Source: Chromobacterium violaceum ATCC 12472 (lineage in GTDB: Bacteria > Pseudomonadota > Gammaproteobacteria > Burkholderiales > Chromobacteriaceae). From it: DNA of 64,000 nt. How positions within the stretch are numbered: the stretch's first letter is position 1; the number at the start of each line of letters is the position of its first letter. The position numbers and the translations under genes were made by a program. The notes below the pieces were generated by a model. It searched no databases. It had not been told where the DNA came from and saw only the letters and a program-made list of their open reading frames with translations. This document shows, in pieces, positions 34,365 to 43,116 of this stretch. The DNA is taken from positions 1,435,752 to 1,499,751 of the forward strand of contig NC_005085.1 in the NCBI RefSeq assembly GCF_000007705.1, written 5' to 3'.

Positions 34365-35438
34365 TCAGCGGGGCGGGGCGATGCCCAAGCGGTAGATGGT
34401 GGTGCTGCGGTAAGGCTGCTCTGGCCGCAATACCGAGCTGGGGAAGTGGGGGACGTTGGGCGCGTTGGGAAAGTGCTGGGCTTCCAGGCAGAAGCCATCG
34501 GATTGCCGGTAGGCGCGTCCGGACGCGCCGTTGTAGCGACCGGTGAGCACGTTGCCGCTGTGCAGCTGGAGGCCGGGTTCGGTGGTGAGCACGTCCAGCA
34601 GGCGACCGCGGCTATCTTCCACCACGCGCGCGGCCAGCCGCGGGTAGGGCTCGGCGCCGTCGCGCGATAACGCGTAGCAATGGTCGTAGCCGCGTCCCAG
34701 CCGGATTTGCGGGTCGTCGGCCCGTATGTCCCGGCCCAGCGGCTTGGGTTCGCGGAAATCGAATACCGTACCCTGCACGCTGCGGATTTCGCCGGTGGGG
34801 ATCAGCGCTTCCGTCACCGGCAGGAAGTGGTCGGCCAAAATGGCCAGCCTGTGGTCCAGCGCGCTGCCGCTGCCTTCTCCCGCCAGGTTGAAATAGGCGT
34901 GGTTGGTGGTGTTGAACACGGTGGGGCGGTCGCAGCTGGCCTCGCAGCTGATCACCAGGTCGCCGGGCGGCTTCAGCGCGTAGCTGACGGTCAGGGTCAG
35001 CCGCCCGGGGAAGCCCTGGTCGCCATCCGGGCTTTCCAGCCGCAACAGCACTTCTGGATGGTCGGGCGCATCGGCCACGGCGGCCACCTGCCACAGCCGG
35101 CGGTCGAAGCCTTCCGGCCCGCCGTGTATGGCGTGGCTGCCCTCGTTCAGGTCCACCTGGTGCCAGCGGCCGTCCAGCTGGAAGCGGCCGTTTTCTATCC
35201 GGTTGGCGTAGCGGCCCATGGTGGCGCCCAGGCGGCCGCCGGCCTGGCGGTAGTCGTCCAGCCGGGTGTAGCCCAGCACCACCGAGTCGAAGTGGCCGTG
35301 GCGGTCGGGGCTGCGCAGCGACTGCAAGGTGGCACCCCAGGCCAGGATGGCGGCGCTGACGCCGTTGCTCAGCGTCAGCTCCACTTTCTCGACGGTTTCG
35401 CCGCCTGGCAGGGTGCCGAATGCGGAACGGGTGATCAT
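34365..35438 (-). CDS. galM: galactose mutarotase (aldose 1-epimerase)
   Basis: This 357-residue enzyme interconverts alpha and beta anomers of aldoses. Family motifs are MGRYANRIENGRF, the catalytic His in NTTNHAYFNLAG and the Glu in GFCLEAQHFPNAPN. No signal peptide is present, so it is cytosolic. The ATG at 35438 overlaps the preceding gene's stop by four bases, so it is translationally coupled to the binding-fold protein and the HAD. Inside this operon it points to a free sugar as substrate or product. Confidence 0.9.
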   Translation of the reverse strand: MITRSAFGTLPGGETVEKVELTLSNGVSAAILAWGATLQSLRSPDRHGHFDSVVLGYTRLDDYRQAGGRLGATMGRYANRIENGRFQLDGRWHQVDLNEGSHAIHGGPEGFDRRLWQVAAVADAPDHPEVLLRLESPDGDQGFPGRLTLTVSYALKPPGDLVISCEASCDRPTVFNTTNHAYFNLAGEGSGSALDHRLAILADHFLPVTEALIPTGEIRSVQGTVFDFREPKPLGRDIRADDPQIRLGRGYDHCYALSRDGAEPYPRLAARVVEDSRGRLLDVLTTEPGLQLHSGNVLTGRYNGASGRAYRQSDGFCLEAQHFPNAPNVPHFPSSVLRPEQPYRSTTIYRLGIAPPR

Positions 35439-36409
35439 GGGGTTTTCTCCGGTTTGGGCGCGCGCGCGGCGCGCAGCCGCATCAGCGCGTCGAAGCGTTG
35501 CAGGACGGCGGGCCGCTCGCGGCTGGCCCGCTCCGGATTGATGGGGAACAAGGCCGGCTCGCGTTCGCCGCGCAGCAAGAGCTTGGCGTGGTGGCGGAAC
35601 AGGTCGGCGGCCTCTTCGGACATCACCCAGTCCAGCGCCCGGCGCGCCAGCGCCTGCTGGCGGCTGCCGGCCAAAATGCCGTAGACCTCGGCCTCCGCGC
35701 CTATCGCATCCTGCGGCAGCGCCTGGACCAGCGCAGGGTTGTCGCTCAGCCGGCGCCGCGCCGCTACGCGCACGGTGACGCCCAGCGCCGCGCCGCCATC
35801 GCCGACGCGCGCGGCCGGTTCCCAGGCCGAGCCGGGGTAGTCGATCACGTTGCGGTCTATCTCCACCATCAGGCGCCAGCCGTCTTCCGGCCCGTAATAC
35901 TGGAGGATGGTGGTCAGCGCCAGGTAGCCGGCGCCGGAGCGGCGCGGGTCGGGGAACAGCAGGGATTGGCGGAGCGTCGGCGAGGCCAGATCGGACCAGC
36001 GTGCAGGAAGGACCGCGCCGCGCGCCTGCAACAGGGCGGGGTCGGCGACGAAGGCGAGGGAAAAGCCGGTGGGCCGGCAGAAGCCGTCGGCGTCGCAGCC
36101 GCCGCCTGGGGCCGGCGGCGCGATCCGGGTGGCGATGCCGGGGCTTTGCGCGGCGGTGTCGGCCCAGCCCAGCACCAGGTCGCCCTCCGGACCGGACAGC
36201 AGAAAGGCGGTCAGGCTGGAGGTGGGCATTCTCCACACGGTGATGGCGACATCGGGCATCAGCCGGCTCAGCGCTTCCAGATAGTCGGCCAGTTCGTAGG
36301 GTTCGAAGGCGCTGTAGGCGATCAGATGGCCGCCTGCGCCGCTGCCGGTGGCGGCCTCGATGCGGACCGCGTCGGCGGGCAGGCCGGGGGGAGGCGCGGA
36401 CGGGCTCAT
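35435..36409 (-). CDS. periplasmic-binding-fold protein (AfuA/Fe3+-SBP-like) lacking a signal peptide
   Basis: This 324-residue protein resembles type II ABC solute-binding proteins of the Fe(III)/phosphonate group (AYSAFEPYELADYLEALSR, WSDLASPTLRQSLLFPDPRRSGAGYLAL, EEAADLF). It starts MSPSAPPPGLPADAVRIE, with no signal peptide or lipobox, and no ABC permease or ATPase is nearby. It overlaps both neighbours by four bases. A cytosolic binding or enzymatic role within the pathway is more likely than transport. A longer 5' reading would run into the HAD gene. Confidence 0.7.
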   Translation of the reverse strand: MSPSAPPPGLPADAVRIEAATGSGAGGHLIAYSAFEPYELADYLEALSRLMPDVAITVWRMPTSSLTAFLLSGPEGDLVLGWADTAAQSPGIATRIAPPAPGGGCDADGFCRPTGFSLAFVADPALLQARGAVLPARWSDLASPTLRQSLLFPDPRRSGAGYLALTTILQYYGPEDGWRLMVEIDRNVIDYPGSAWEPAARVGDGGAALGVTVRVAARRRLSDNPALVQALPQDAIGAEAEVYGILAGSRQQALARRALDWVMSEEAADLFRHHAKLLLRGEREPALFPINPERASRERPAVLQRFDALMRLRAARAPKPEKTP

Positions 36410-37098
36410 GCTCCGGACTCCTCGGCCGCGGCGCTCAATTCCAGCGCATCCAGCCGCCGCCACAGCTCGGCGGCGGTGAAGTCGGCGATCACTTCGTCGG
36501 CGCCGGCGCCGCGCAGCGATTCGGCAGGCAGCGCGGCGCCGACGCCGAAGGTGTGGATGCCGGCGGCGCTGGCCGCTCGCACGCCGGACAGCGAGTCCTC
36601 GAAGGCCAGCGCGCGCTCGGGGCGGCCGTTCAGCCGCTGCAGGCCGGTCAGGTAGGGCAGCGGATCCGGCTTGCCGCGCGGCAGCTCCTCGCCTATCACC
36701 AGCGCGTCTATCCGTCCCAGCAGATCCAGTCCGGCCAGCATGCGCTCGGCGTTGGTGCGCGGCGCGTTGGTCACCACCGCGATCGGCACCCGGCGCGCCT
36801 CCGCCCATTCGAACAGCGCCAGCGCGCCGGGCGTCGGCTCCAGCTTGCCGATGGCGGCGCGGAACAGTTCTTCCTTGCGTTCGGCCAGGCGGCGGTGCGA
36901 GTCCTTGGACAGGTCGGGAAACAGTTCGCGCATGATCGCGTCGTTGGGCGCGCCCATGATGCGTTCCTTGTAGATCTGCATGGTGATGCTGCGTTTATGG
37001 TCGGCCAGCAAGGTCTGGTAGGCGCCGAAATGCAGGATGTCGGTGTCCACCAGCGTGCCGTCCAGGTCGAACAGCAGGGAAAAATCGGCTTGGCTCAT
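36406..37098 (-). CDS. HAD-family hydrolase (beta-phosphoglucomutase-like), second copy
   Basis: This 230-residue protein carries motif I FDLDGTLVDTD, motif II VVTNAPRTN, Lys in RGKPDPLPY and motif III FEDSLSGVRAA. It is a paralogue of the HAD at 33570. The ATG at 37098 has AAGGAGAAC upstream. It follows the MFS gene by 26 bases, and its stop overlaps the next start (ATGA). It probably dephosphorylates a sugar or cyclitol phosphate of this pathway, as NtdB does in kanosamine synthesis. Confidence 0.85.
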   Translation of the reverse strand: MSQADFSLLFDLDGTLVDTDILHFGAYQTLLADHKRSITMQIYKERIMGAPNDAIMRELFPDLSKDSHRRLAERKEELFRAAIGKLEPTPGALALFEWAEARRVPIAVVTNAPRTNAERMLAGLDLLGRIDALVIGEELPRGKPDPLPYLTGLQRLNGRPERALAFEDSLSGVRAASAAGIHTFGVGAALPAESLRGAGADEVIADFTAAELWRRLDALELSAAAEESGA

Positions 37099-37124
37099 CG
37101 TTGTTCTCCTTGTTTGCGCAAGTC

Positions 37125-38303
37125 TCAGGCCTTGTGCGGCAGCGCGTGGCGTTGCCCAGCGGCCAGGCAGGCCGCCGCCATCAGCAGCGGCAGGACGACA
37201 AGCATGCCGATCGCATTGACGAGGCCCGCCATTTGGCCGATATAGCCCAATACGATGGGGACCACCAACAGGGAAATGCCGACGGCCTGGGTGGCGCCCA
37301 CGGAAATCAGGCCGACATGGCCGGGTTCGAGCCGGATCGCGTTGCTGATCAACAGCGGGAAGAAATTGCCCAGGCACATGCCGGCCAGCGCCAGCGCGGC
37401 GATGGTGACGGCGGGCAGGGCGCTGGCCCAAAGGCCGAGGATGGCGACGCCGCCCAGCAGAATGACCGCCATCAGCATGTTGCGGCCGTCGAAGCGCGCC
37501 AGCAGCCGGCTGGAAACGAGGCGTCCGAACACGGTGCCGCCGAAGAAGACCGACATCAGGCTGACCGCCTGGGCGGGCCCCAGGCCCAGCCGGCTTTCCA
37601 GGAACTGGGCGCCCCAGAAGCCTATGCCCCATTCCGCGCCTATGCCCAGCAGCACCGAGATCCAGCACAGCGCCACCGCCAGCGGCACGCCGCCGCGCGC
37701 GGCGCTTCGGGTTTCATCCGCCTGTTCCGGCCGGCCGGCAGGGGCCGGCAGCGGCAGGATCAACGCCAACGCCAGCGCCGCCGCCAGCAGCGTCCAGCGC
37801 CAAGGCAGGCCCAAGGCGGCCAGCTGGCCGACCAGCAGCGGGCCGGAGAACACGCCGGCGCCGGCGAAGATGAAGGCCTCCACCATCGCCATGTCGCGGT
37901 GCTCGGTCTGGTGCCAGGCCAGGGCGGCCTGCACCGCGGACTGGAGCACGCCGCCGGTCAGTCCCATGGCGATCGCCGCGGCCAGGGTGCCGGCGAAACC
38001 GCGCGCCTGCGTGATGGACAGCACGGCCAGCACCATGGCCACGGCCGCGCCGCGCACCAGCGGACCCAGGCCCAGCCTGGGCAGCAGCCAGCCGCCCAGC
38101 AGGCCGGACGCGACCAGGCCGCCGGCATAGCTGGTAAAGTGCCAGCCGACCTCGATGGGGTCGTAGCCGAACTCGGCGCGCAGGAAGGGCAGGGTGGAAC
38201 CCAGCACCGACTGCTGAAAACCGAATACCGCCAGCACCAGGTACAGGAACCAGGTGGGGCCGTCGCGGCGGAAGGGCCGGGGGGCGCGGATGCTGTCTGT
38301 CAT
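37125..38303 (-). CDS. MFS transporter
   Basis: This 392-residue permease of the major facilitator superfamily has twelve predicted membrane segments and a central cytoplasmic loop (about 190-210). The LGLG-rich loop between segments 2 and 3 is the expected position for motif A, though degenerate. It resembles FucP/YfkF-type and drug-type MFS proteins. It heads the second half of the cluster (MFS-HAD-SBP-galM-HAD), after a 183-base gap from nudK. It could export the product or import a sugar precursor. Confidence 0.85.
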   Translation of the reverse strand: MTDSIRAPRPFRRDGPTWFLYLVLAVFGFQQSVLGSTLPFLRAEFGYDPIEVGWHFTSYAGGLVASGLLGGWLLPRLGLGPLVRGAAVAMVLAVLSITQARGFAGTLAAAIAMGLTGGVLQSAVQAALAWHQTEHRDMAMVEAFIFAGAGVFSGPLLVGQLAALGLPWRWTLLAAALALALILPLPAPAGRPEQADETRSAARGGVPLAVALCWISVLLGIGAEWGIGFWGAQFLESRLGLGPAQAVSLMSVFFGGTVFGRLVSSRLLARFDGRNMLMAVILLGGVAILGLWASALPAVTIAALALAGMCLGNFFPLLISNAIRLEPGHVGLISVGATQAVGISLLVVPIVLGYIGQMAGLVNAIGMLVVLPLLMAAACLAAGQRHALPHKA

Positions 38304-38447
38304 CGCGGTTCCTTCTGTGTCGAATGGGGCGGCTTGTCGGGCCGCGCCTTGTCAGGTGGAGGGGCTGCGCCGATTCCGCTGCCGGCGGCTGCCGGGTGTT
38401 TTGTGGTCTGCGGCTCTGGGCGACCGGAGGTTTTGAGAGGGGCATCC

Positions 38448-38467
38448 GCGCCGGCTGAAGCCGGCGC
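38448..38467. terminator. strong hairpin after nudK, without T tract
   Basis: GCGCCGGCT-GA-AGCCGGCGC is a perfect 9-base stem, 20 bases past the nudK stop. No T run follows on either strand. It may attenuate transcription into the MFS gene or protect the upstream message. Confidence 0.45.
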
Positions 38468-38486
38468 AGCCTGGCAGCCGGACGCG

Positions 38487-39083
38487 CTAGTCCAGCAGCC
38501 GGTGCAGTTGCGCGTACTGCAGCAGCATGATGGTCTTGCCGTCGGCGATGTCGCCGCAGTCCACCATCGCCAGCGCCTGCTGCAGCGGCAGCTCCAGCAC
38601 CTCCAGCTCCTCGCCGTCCGCCGCTACGCCGCCGCCGTCGCCCACCTTGTCGCGGGCGTGGTATTCGCCGACGAAGAAGAACAGCTTTTCGGTGACCGAT
38701 CCCGGGCTCATGAAGGCCTCGAATATCTTGCGCACATTGTCTATCCGGTAGCCGGTCTCCTCCTCGGTTTCGCGGCGGATGCAGGTTTCCGCGTCGTCCT
38801 GGTCGAGCAGGCCGGCGCAAGCTTCGATCAACATGCCGTCGTGTCCGTTGACGAAGGCTGGAAAGCGGAACTGGCGGGTGAGGATCACCGAGCGGCGCGC
38901 GCGGTTGTACAGCAGGATCACCGCGCCGTTGCCGCGGTCGTAGGTTTCGCGCGACAGCGTCTGCCAGCTGCCGTCGCGGCGCCGGTAGTCGAAAGTGGTC
39001 TTGCGCAGCACGTACCAGTCATCGGACAACACTTCCACTTTCTGGATGCGCACCCGTTCCCGAGTGGCGGCGACATCGCTCAT
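38487..39083 (-). CDS. nudK: NUDIX hydrolase, NudK (GDP-mannose hydrolase)-like
   Basis: This 198-residue protein aligns by eye along its length with E. coli NudK (YDRGNGAVILLYN, RQFRFPAFVNGHDGMLIEACAGLLD, EVLELPLQQALAM, DGKTIMLLQYAQL). The NUDIX box is GLLDQDDAETCIRRETEEETGY, with REtEEEtG complete. NudK splits GDP-mannose or related NDP-sugars into sugar-1-phosphate and NMP. Its start overlaps the stop of the MTA-phosphorylase-like gene (ATGA). In this setting it may process a nucleotide-activated sugar. Confidence 0.82.
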   Translation of the reverse strand: MSDVAATRERVRIQKVEVLSDDWYVLRKTTFDYRRRDGSWQTLSRETYDRGNGAVILLYNRARRSVILTRQFRFPAFVNGHDGMLIEACAGLLDQDDAETCIRRETEEETGYRIDNVRKIFEAFMSPGSVTEKLFFFVGEYHARDKVGDGGGVAADGEELEVLELPLQQALAMVDCGDIADGKTIMLLQYAQLHRLLD

Positions 39084-39988
39084 GAATTTTCCTTTTGCTT
39101 GTTCATCAATCGGTTGGCGTTTGGCGCCACGGTCAACAGTTTCGCGAGCATGGCCGGATCGCGTTGTTCCGGCGCGGTCATGATCGCGGTGTCCAGCGCG
39201 CGGTCGCAGCCGCAGCGGCAGGCGCCGGCGTGGCGTCCCAGGCGTTGCACCGCTTCTTCCACCAGGCGGCGCGCGCTGTCGCCGACTTCGGCCATCCGCT
39301 CCGCCACCAGCGCGGCATTGACCGGTTCCTGCGATTCGAACCAGCAGTCGTAATCGGTGGGGATGGCCACCAGCGCGTAGCACAGCTCGGCTTCGCGGGC
39401 GAGCTTGGCTTCCGGCATTGCGGTCATGCCTATCACGGTGCCTCCCCACTGGCGATAGAGCAGGGATTCGGCGCGGGTGGAGAATTGCGGACCTTCCATC
39501 ACCACGTAGGTGCCGCCGTCGCGGGCCGGCACGCCCGTTGCGCCGACGCTGTCGGCCAGCGTTTCGCGCATCCGTCCGCAGACCGGGTCGCCGAAAGGCA
39601 CGTGGCCGACCAGGCCGGGACCGAAGAAGGTCTTGTCCCGCATCAGCGTGCGGTCGATGAACTGGTCGACCAACACGAAGCGGCCGGGGGGCACATCCTC
39701 GCGCAGGCTGCCCACCGCGCTCAGCGACAGGATCTGGGTGCAGCCGACGCGGCGCAGCGCGGCGATGTTGGCCCTGGCGTTGATGGAGGCGGGCGGGATG
39801 GTATGGCCGGGGCCGTGCCGCTGCAGGAAAGCGACCGGCACGCCGCCGAGATAGCCGGTGGTCACCGGCGACGACGGCGCGCCGAAGGCGGTGGCGCAAT
39901 GGTGGACGCGGGAGTCGGTCAGGCCCAGCAGGCGCTGGAAACCGCTGCCGCCTATGATGCCGATGCGGGCCGGATGGGATTCAGTCAT
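39080..39988 (-). CDS. mtnP: S-methyl-5'-thioadenosine phosphorylase-type nucleoside phosphorylase
   Basis: This 302-residue enzyme belongs to PNP/MTAP family 2: IGIIGGSGFQ (phosphate loop), RHGPGHTIPPASINARANI, MEGPQFSTRAES, GMTAMPEAKLAREAE and ATDYDCW-like TDYDCW. It splits methylthioadenosine or a purine nucleoside with phosphate. The C-terminal CRCGCDRALDTAI segment with three Cys is seen in many bacterial members. It overlaps the desaturase end by eight bases and the nudK start by four. It may be a housekeeping gene caught in the operon or a dedicated pathway step. Confidence 0.85.
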   Translation of the reverse strand: MTESHPARIGIIGGSGFQRLLGLTDSRVHHCATAFGAPSSPVTTGYLGGVPVAFLQRHGPGHTIPPASINARANIAALRRVGCTQILSLSAVGSLREDVPPGRFVLVDQFIDRTLMRDKTFFGPGLVGHVPFGDPVCGRMRETLADSVGATGVPARDGGTYVVMEGPQFSTRAESLLYRQWGGTVIGMTAMPEAKLAREAELCYALVAIPTDYDCWFESQEPVNAALVAERMAEVGDSARRLVEEAVQRLGRHAGACRCGCDRALDTAIMTAPEQRDPAMLAKLLTVAPNANRLMNKQKENS

Positions 39989-41090
39989 GGTGGCTTCCTT
40001 GGGTGGAGAGGCGGCCGGACAAGGGCTGTGCGACCAGCCGCTCGCGCAGCTCGGACAGCGCCGACGGCGCGTTGCCGCGGCGGAACAGCAGGCCCTCGCT
40101 GGCATGCTCGGTGTAGCGCGGGTCGTGAATCTTCAGATGGCGATCTATCGCCGGCAGGTAGTTCCAGCGCACGCCCGGGTACAGCGAGTGGACGAGGTGG
40201 TAGGCGTCCGAGGTGGGGGCGATGAACACCCGCACCAGCCAGCCGGCGACGCCGAAATAATCGGTGGGACGGCCCATCAGGTACTCCAGCTCCAGCCGCT
40301 CCAGCGGGAAGCCGGGCATGAACCAGCGGTGCTCGGCCAGCAGCGATACCCAGGCGAACACCGGGTAGGAAGTGAGCAGCGGCAGCAGCCAGCCGAAAAC
40401 CACGCCTGCCCAGCCGCCGACCCAGTACAGCAGCGCGCCGGTGGCCAGCAGCGTCGCGCAGCGGGCGAACGCCGTCGCGCGCGAGTGGTTGAGCATGCTG
40501 TTTCGGGCCATGGTGGCGAGATTGTTCCAGAAGCCTGCCGGGCTCAACGGGTAAAACAGCCGGGAGAGGAAGGAGAGATCGGACAGCCCGGCCGCGTAGC
40601 CGCCGGCGAACACCCGGGCGCGGTTGGGGTCCAGCTCCGGGTGGTTGGGCTTGCGGTGATGGTCGCCGTGGGTCTTGTGGCGGCTGTGCATGTCGCGCTT
40701 GAACACCGGGAACTGGTAGAAAATATCGCTCAGCCACCATTGCCAGGCATGGGACGGGCACAGCGCGAAGTGGACGGCGTTGTGGCCGAACTCCTGCAGC
40801 GCGCGCATGCGGCCGCCGCTCCACAGCACCACTAGCATCCAGCCCAGCACGGAGTCGGCCAGCGCGGCCGCCATCACCGCGGCGACGATGTCCAGCCAGG
40901 TCCAGACGAAGGGCAGCGGCGCCAGCCAGCCGTCCAGCGGGCGGTAATAGGTTTCCGGATTGTCGTCGATGCGCGGCAGCAGCCTGAGCCTGCGCATCAC
41001 CGGTCCGCTGTCGCGGTAATAGAAGTAGACGACGCCGCGCATCGTCAGCGAGGCGGCCAGTACCGCCAGCAGCGGATAGAGGGTATGCAT
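39981..41090 (-). CDS. fatty-acid-desaturase-like membrane di-iron enzyme
   Basis: This 369-residue membrane protein has three His clusters of the desaturase/hydroxylase superfamily: HNAVH (about 104-108), HKTHGDHH (about 138-145) and HLVHSLYPGVRW (about 299-310). It has four or more membrane segments. It would use O2 and two irons to desaturate or hydroxylate a lipid or lipid-like substrate. Its ATG shares one base with the preceding HAD stop (TGATG). Its place in an aminosugar-type operon suggests a modified acyl chain or a lipidated product. Confidence 0.83.
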   Translation of the reverse strand: MHTLYPLLAVLAASLTMRGVVYFYYRDSGPVMRRLRLLPRIDDNPETYYRPLDGWLAPLPFVWTWLDIVAAVMAAALADSVLGWMLVVLWSGGRMRALQEFGHNAVHFALCPSHAWQWWLSDIFYQFPVFKRDMHSRHKTHGDHHRKPNHPELDPNRARVFAGGYAAGLSDLSFLSRLFYPLSPAGFWNNLATMARNSMLNHSRATAFARCATLLATGALLYWVGGWAGVVFGWLLPLLTSYPVFAWVSLLAEHRWFMPGFPLERLELEYLMGRPTDYFGVAGWLVRVFIAPTSDAYHLVHSLYPGVRWNYLPAIDRHLKIHDPRYTEHASEGLLFRRGNAPSALSELRERLVAQPLSGRLSTQGSHHD

Positions 41091-41761
41091 CAGGGTTCTC
41101 CCGCGGCGGCCAGGGCCGGCAGCAATTGCGACAGGCTGGCGCAGACGGGCGCGTCGCCTTCATCCAGCCGCTTCCGGTCCTGGTGGCCGGTTTCCACCAG
41201 CAGCGCGCGCCAGCCTACCTGGCGCGCCACTTCGCAGTCGTGCAGCGTGTCGCCGATGAACAGCGTGTCTTCCGGCGGCAGGCTTAGCCGGCATTGCAGT
41301 TCCCGCGCTTCCTCCAGCTTTCCCGAGGCGTGGGTGTGGCCCAGTCCGACCACGTGCTGGAAGCGGTCAAGCAGGCGCTTGGCTTCCAGCGTGCGCACCA
41401 GCACGTCGCGCTGGGACGCCGACAACACCGAGACGGCGATGCCGCGCGCGGCGGCGAGTTCCAGCAGTTCGTGCACGCCGTCGTGAATCGGACAGCGCGC
41501 GACATGGGCGTCGAAGTGCTCCAGATAGACGGCGACGATGTCGGCGAATGGGTGGCGGTTGAAGTCGAAGCCCAGCCGGGAATAGAAGCCGGCGATCGGA
41601 AAGCCGAATTCGCGCCGGTAGCGCTCGCGCGTGACCGGTTCCGCGTCGAAGCGCGCGCAGCAGCGGTTTACCGAGGCCACCGCCAGATCGATGTCGTCTA
41701 TCAGGGTGCCGTTCCAGTCGAATACCAGGTGGCGGACACCTGCCAGCCAGGCCGCGCTCAT
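41090..41761 (-). CDS. HAD-family phosphatase (Gph-like)
   Basis: This 223-residue protein has motif I FDWNGTLIDD (nucleophile Asp about residue 15), motif II VSVLSASQ, Lys in HASGKLEEA and motif III FIGDTLHDCEVA. It is closer to phosphoglycolate-type phosphatases than to the two beta-PGM-like HADs of the cluster. It overlaps the flavoprotein stop by four bases and the desaturase start by one. It is the third HAD in the operon and may act on a different phosphorylated intermediate. Confidence 0.85.
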   Translation of the reverse strand: MSAAWLAGVRHLVFDWNGTLIDDIDLAVASVNRCCARFDAEPVTRERYRREFGFPIAGFYSRLGFDFNRHPFADIVAVYLEHFDAHVARCPIHDGVHELLELAAARGIAVSVLSASQRDVLVRTLEAKRLLDRFQHVVGLGHTHASGKLEEARELQCRLSLPPEDTLFIGDTLHDCEVARQVGWRALLVETGHQDRKRLDEGDAPVCASLSQLLPALAAAGEP

Positions 41762-43116
41762 GTTCGCGCCTCTCCGGGCAGCAGCGAGCCGAGCACGATG
41801 CGCGCGGCGATCGGCGGCGCGTACAGCCGGGACGGATTGACGATCAGGTTGCTGACGCCGATCTGCGCCTCCAGCGCGCCGCGGTGATAGGCGGACAGCC
41901 GGGTCAGGCCGGCGCCGTACCAGTGCAGGAAGCGGGTGCGCCAGCCTCGTTCGCCTTCGGTTTCCGGGAAGCGCAGATCCTCGGTGACCGCCATCTGCCA
42001 GGCCGGATCCAGCGCGCGGCACAGCTTTTCCTGCAGTTCCTGGCAACGCAATCCGCCGGCGAGCAGCGCGTCCAGATTCTCGTCCAGGCATTCGGCCTCC
42101 AGCGCGCACAGCGTCATGCCCTGGCTGTACAGCGGGTTCATGCTGGCCAAGGCGTCGCCGACCACCAGCAGGCCGTCCGGCCAGCGCGGCAGTCGGTCGT
42201 AATGGCGGCGCAGGCTGCCCGGCATGCGGAACACCGACACGTCGGACAGCGGTTCGGCATCCCGTATCACTTGGTGGATGTCCGGCATCGGCAGCGCGGC
42301 TAGCGCTTTGAGGAAGGCGTTCGGATCGCGGTCAGGGTAATGGCCGAACCAGCCTCCGGTGGTCACCATCCAGCGGTCGCCCTCTATCGGACTGATCACG
42401 CCCATCGCCCGTTGATGGGGAGGCGTGGCCAGCACCAGCAGCACTTTCCACTGGTTGGCGAACTCGGGCCGGCGCCGGTAGATGCGCGAAGCGTAGCCGA
42501 GGTCGGTCTTGACCATGCTCTTGTCCACCGCGCCGAGGCCGGCGGTTTCCAGCCAGCCGGGCAGGCGGGTGCCGCGGCCGCTGGCGTCCACCAGCGCGTC
42601 GGCGTCCAGCGTCCAGGCATGGTCGTCGTTGCGCAGCCGGACGCCGCCGACCGCCAGCCTGTCGCCGTCTCGGCGGAAGTCCAGGCCTTCCATCTGGGTG
42701 CGCGACAGCACCGTCACCTGCGGCAGCCGCGCGACGCGGCGGCGCAGATGGGTGTCGATCAGCCGGCGGCTGCAGTAGTGGGCGTGGATGCCGCAGCGAT
42801 AACGGTTTTTCCAGCGGCCGGCCTGGTACCACTTGACGTCGTGGCCCAGGTCGGCCACCAGCGCGCCGGCCTGCTCCAGTTCGGACAGGAAGCCAGGGAA
42901 GATGGCTTCCATGATGTCCTTGCCGCGCTGCAGCAGCAGGTGGACGTGGTGTTCCTGCGGCACGCTCTGGCGCGCGCCGGTTTCGTTGTGGAAGTCGCTT
43001 TTTTCCACGATGGTCACGCGCGGATAGCGGCGGGCCAGCACGGCCGCCGCCAGGCAGCCGGCGACGCTGCCGCCCAGCACCACCGCGTGGGCGTTTTCAG
43101 TTGGGGACGTAGTCAT
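41758..43116 (-). CDS. FAD-dependent monooxygenase/oxidoreductase
   Basis: This 452-residue flavoprotein has an N-terminal dinucleotide motif (AVVLGGSVAGCLAAAVLARRY, GxGxxG-like GGSVAG) and a second FAD motif, GLLVVGDALASMNPLYSQGM (GD motif), around residue 310. The HHVHLLLQRGKDIMEAIFPG segment is typical of the halogenase/hydroxylase-like group. The lysine dyad of tryptophan halogenases is not evident. It probably hydroxylates or oxidises a pathway intermediate. Its start overlaps the aminotransferase end by 20 bases. Confidence 0.83.
   Translation of the reverse strand: MTTSPTENAHAVVLGGSVAGCLAAAVLARRYPRVTIVEKSDFHNETGARQSVPQEHHVHLLLQRGKDIMEAIFPGFLSELEQAGALVADLGHDVKWYQAGRWKNRYRCGIHAHYCSRRLIDTHLRRRVARLPQVTVLSRTQMEGLDFRRDGDRLAVGGVRLRNDDHAWTLDADALVDASGRGTRLPGWLETAGLGAVDKSMVKTDLGYASRIYRRRPEFANQWKVLLVLATPPHQRAMGVISPIEGDRWMVTTGGWFGHYPDRDPNAFLKALAALPMPDIHQVIRDAEPLSDVSVFRMPGSLRRHYDRLPRWPDGLLVVGDALASMNPLYSQGMTLCALEAECLDENLDALLAGGLRCQELQEKLCRALDPAWQMAVTEDLRFPETEGERGWRTRFLHWYGAGLTRLSAYHRGALEAQIGVSNLIVNPSRLYAPPIAARIVLGSLLPGEART

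Noticed and set aside
37101-39353. A 750-codon plus-strand frame across HAD, MFS, nudK and mtnP
   Set aside because: Low-complexity antisense reading through four verified genes.
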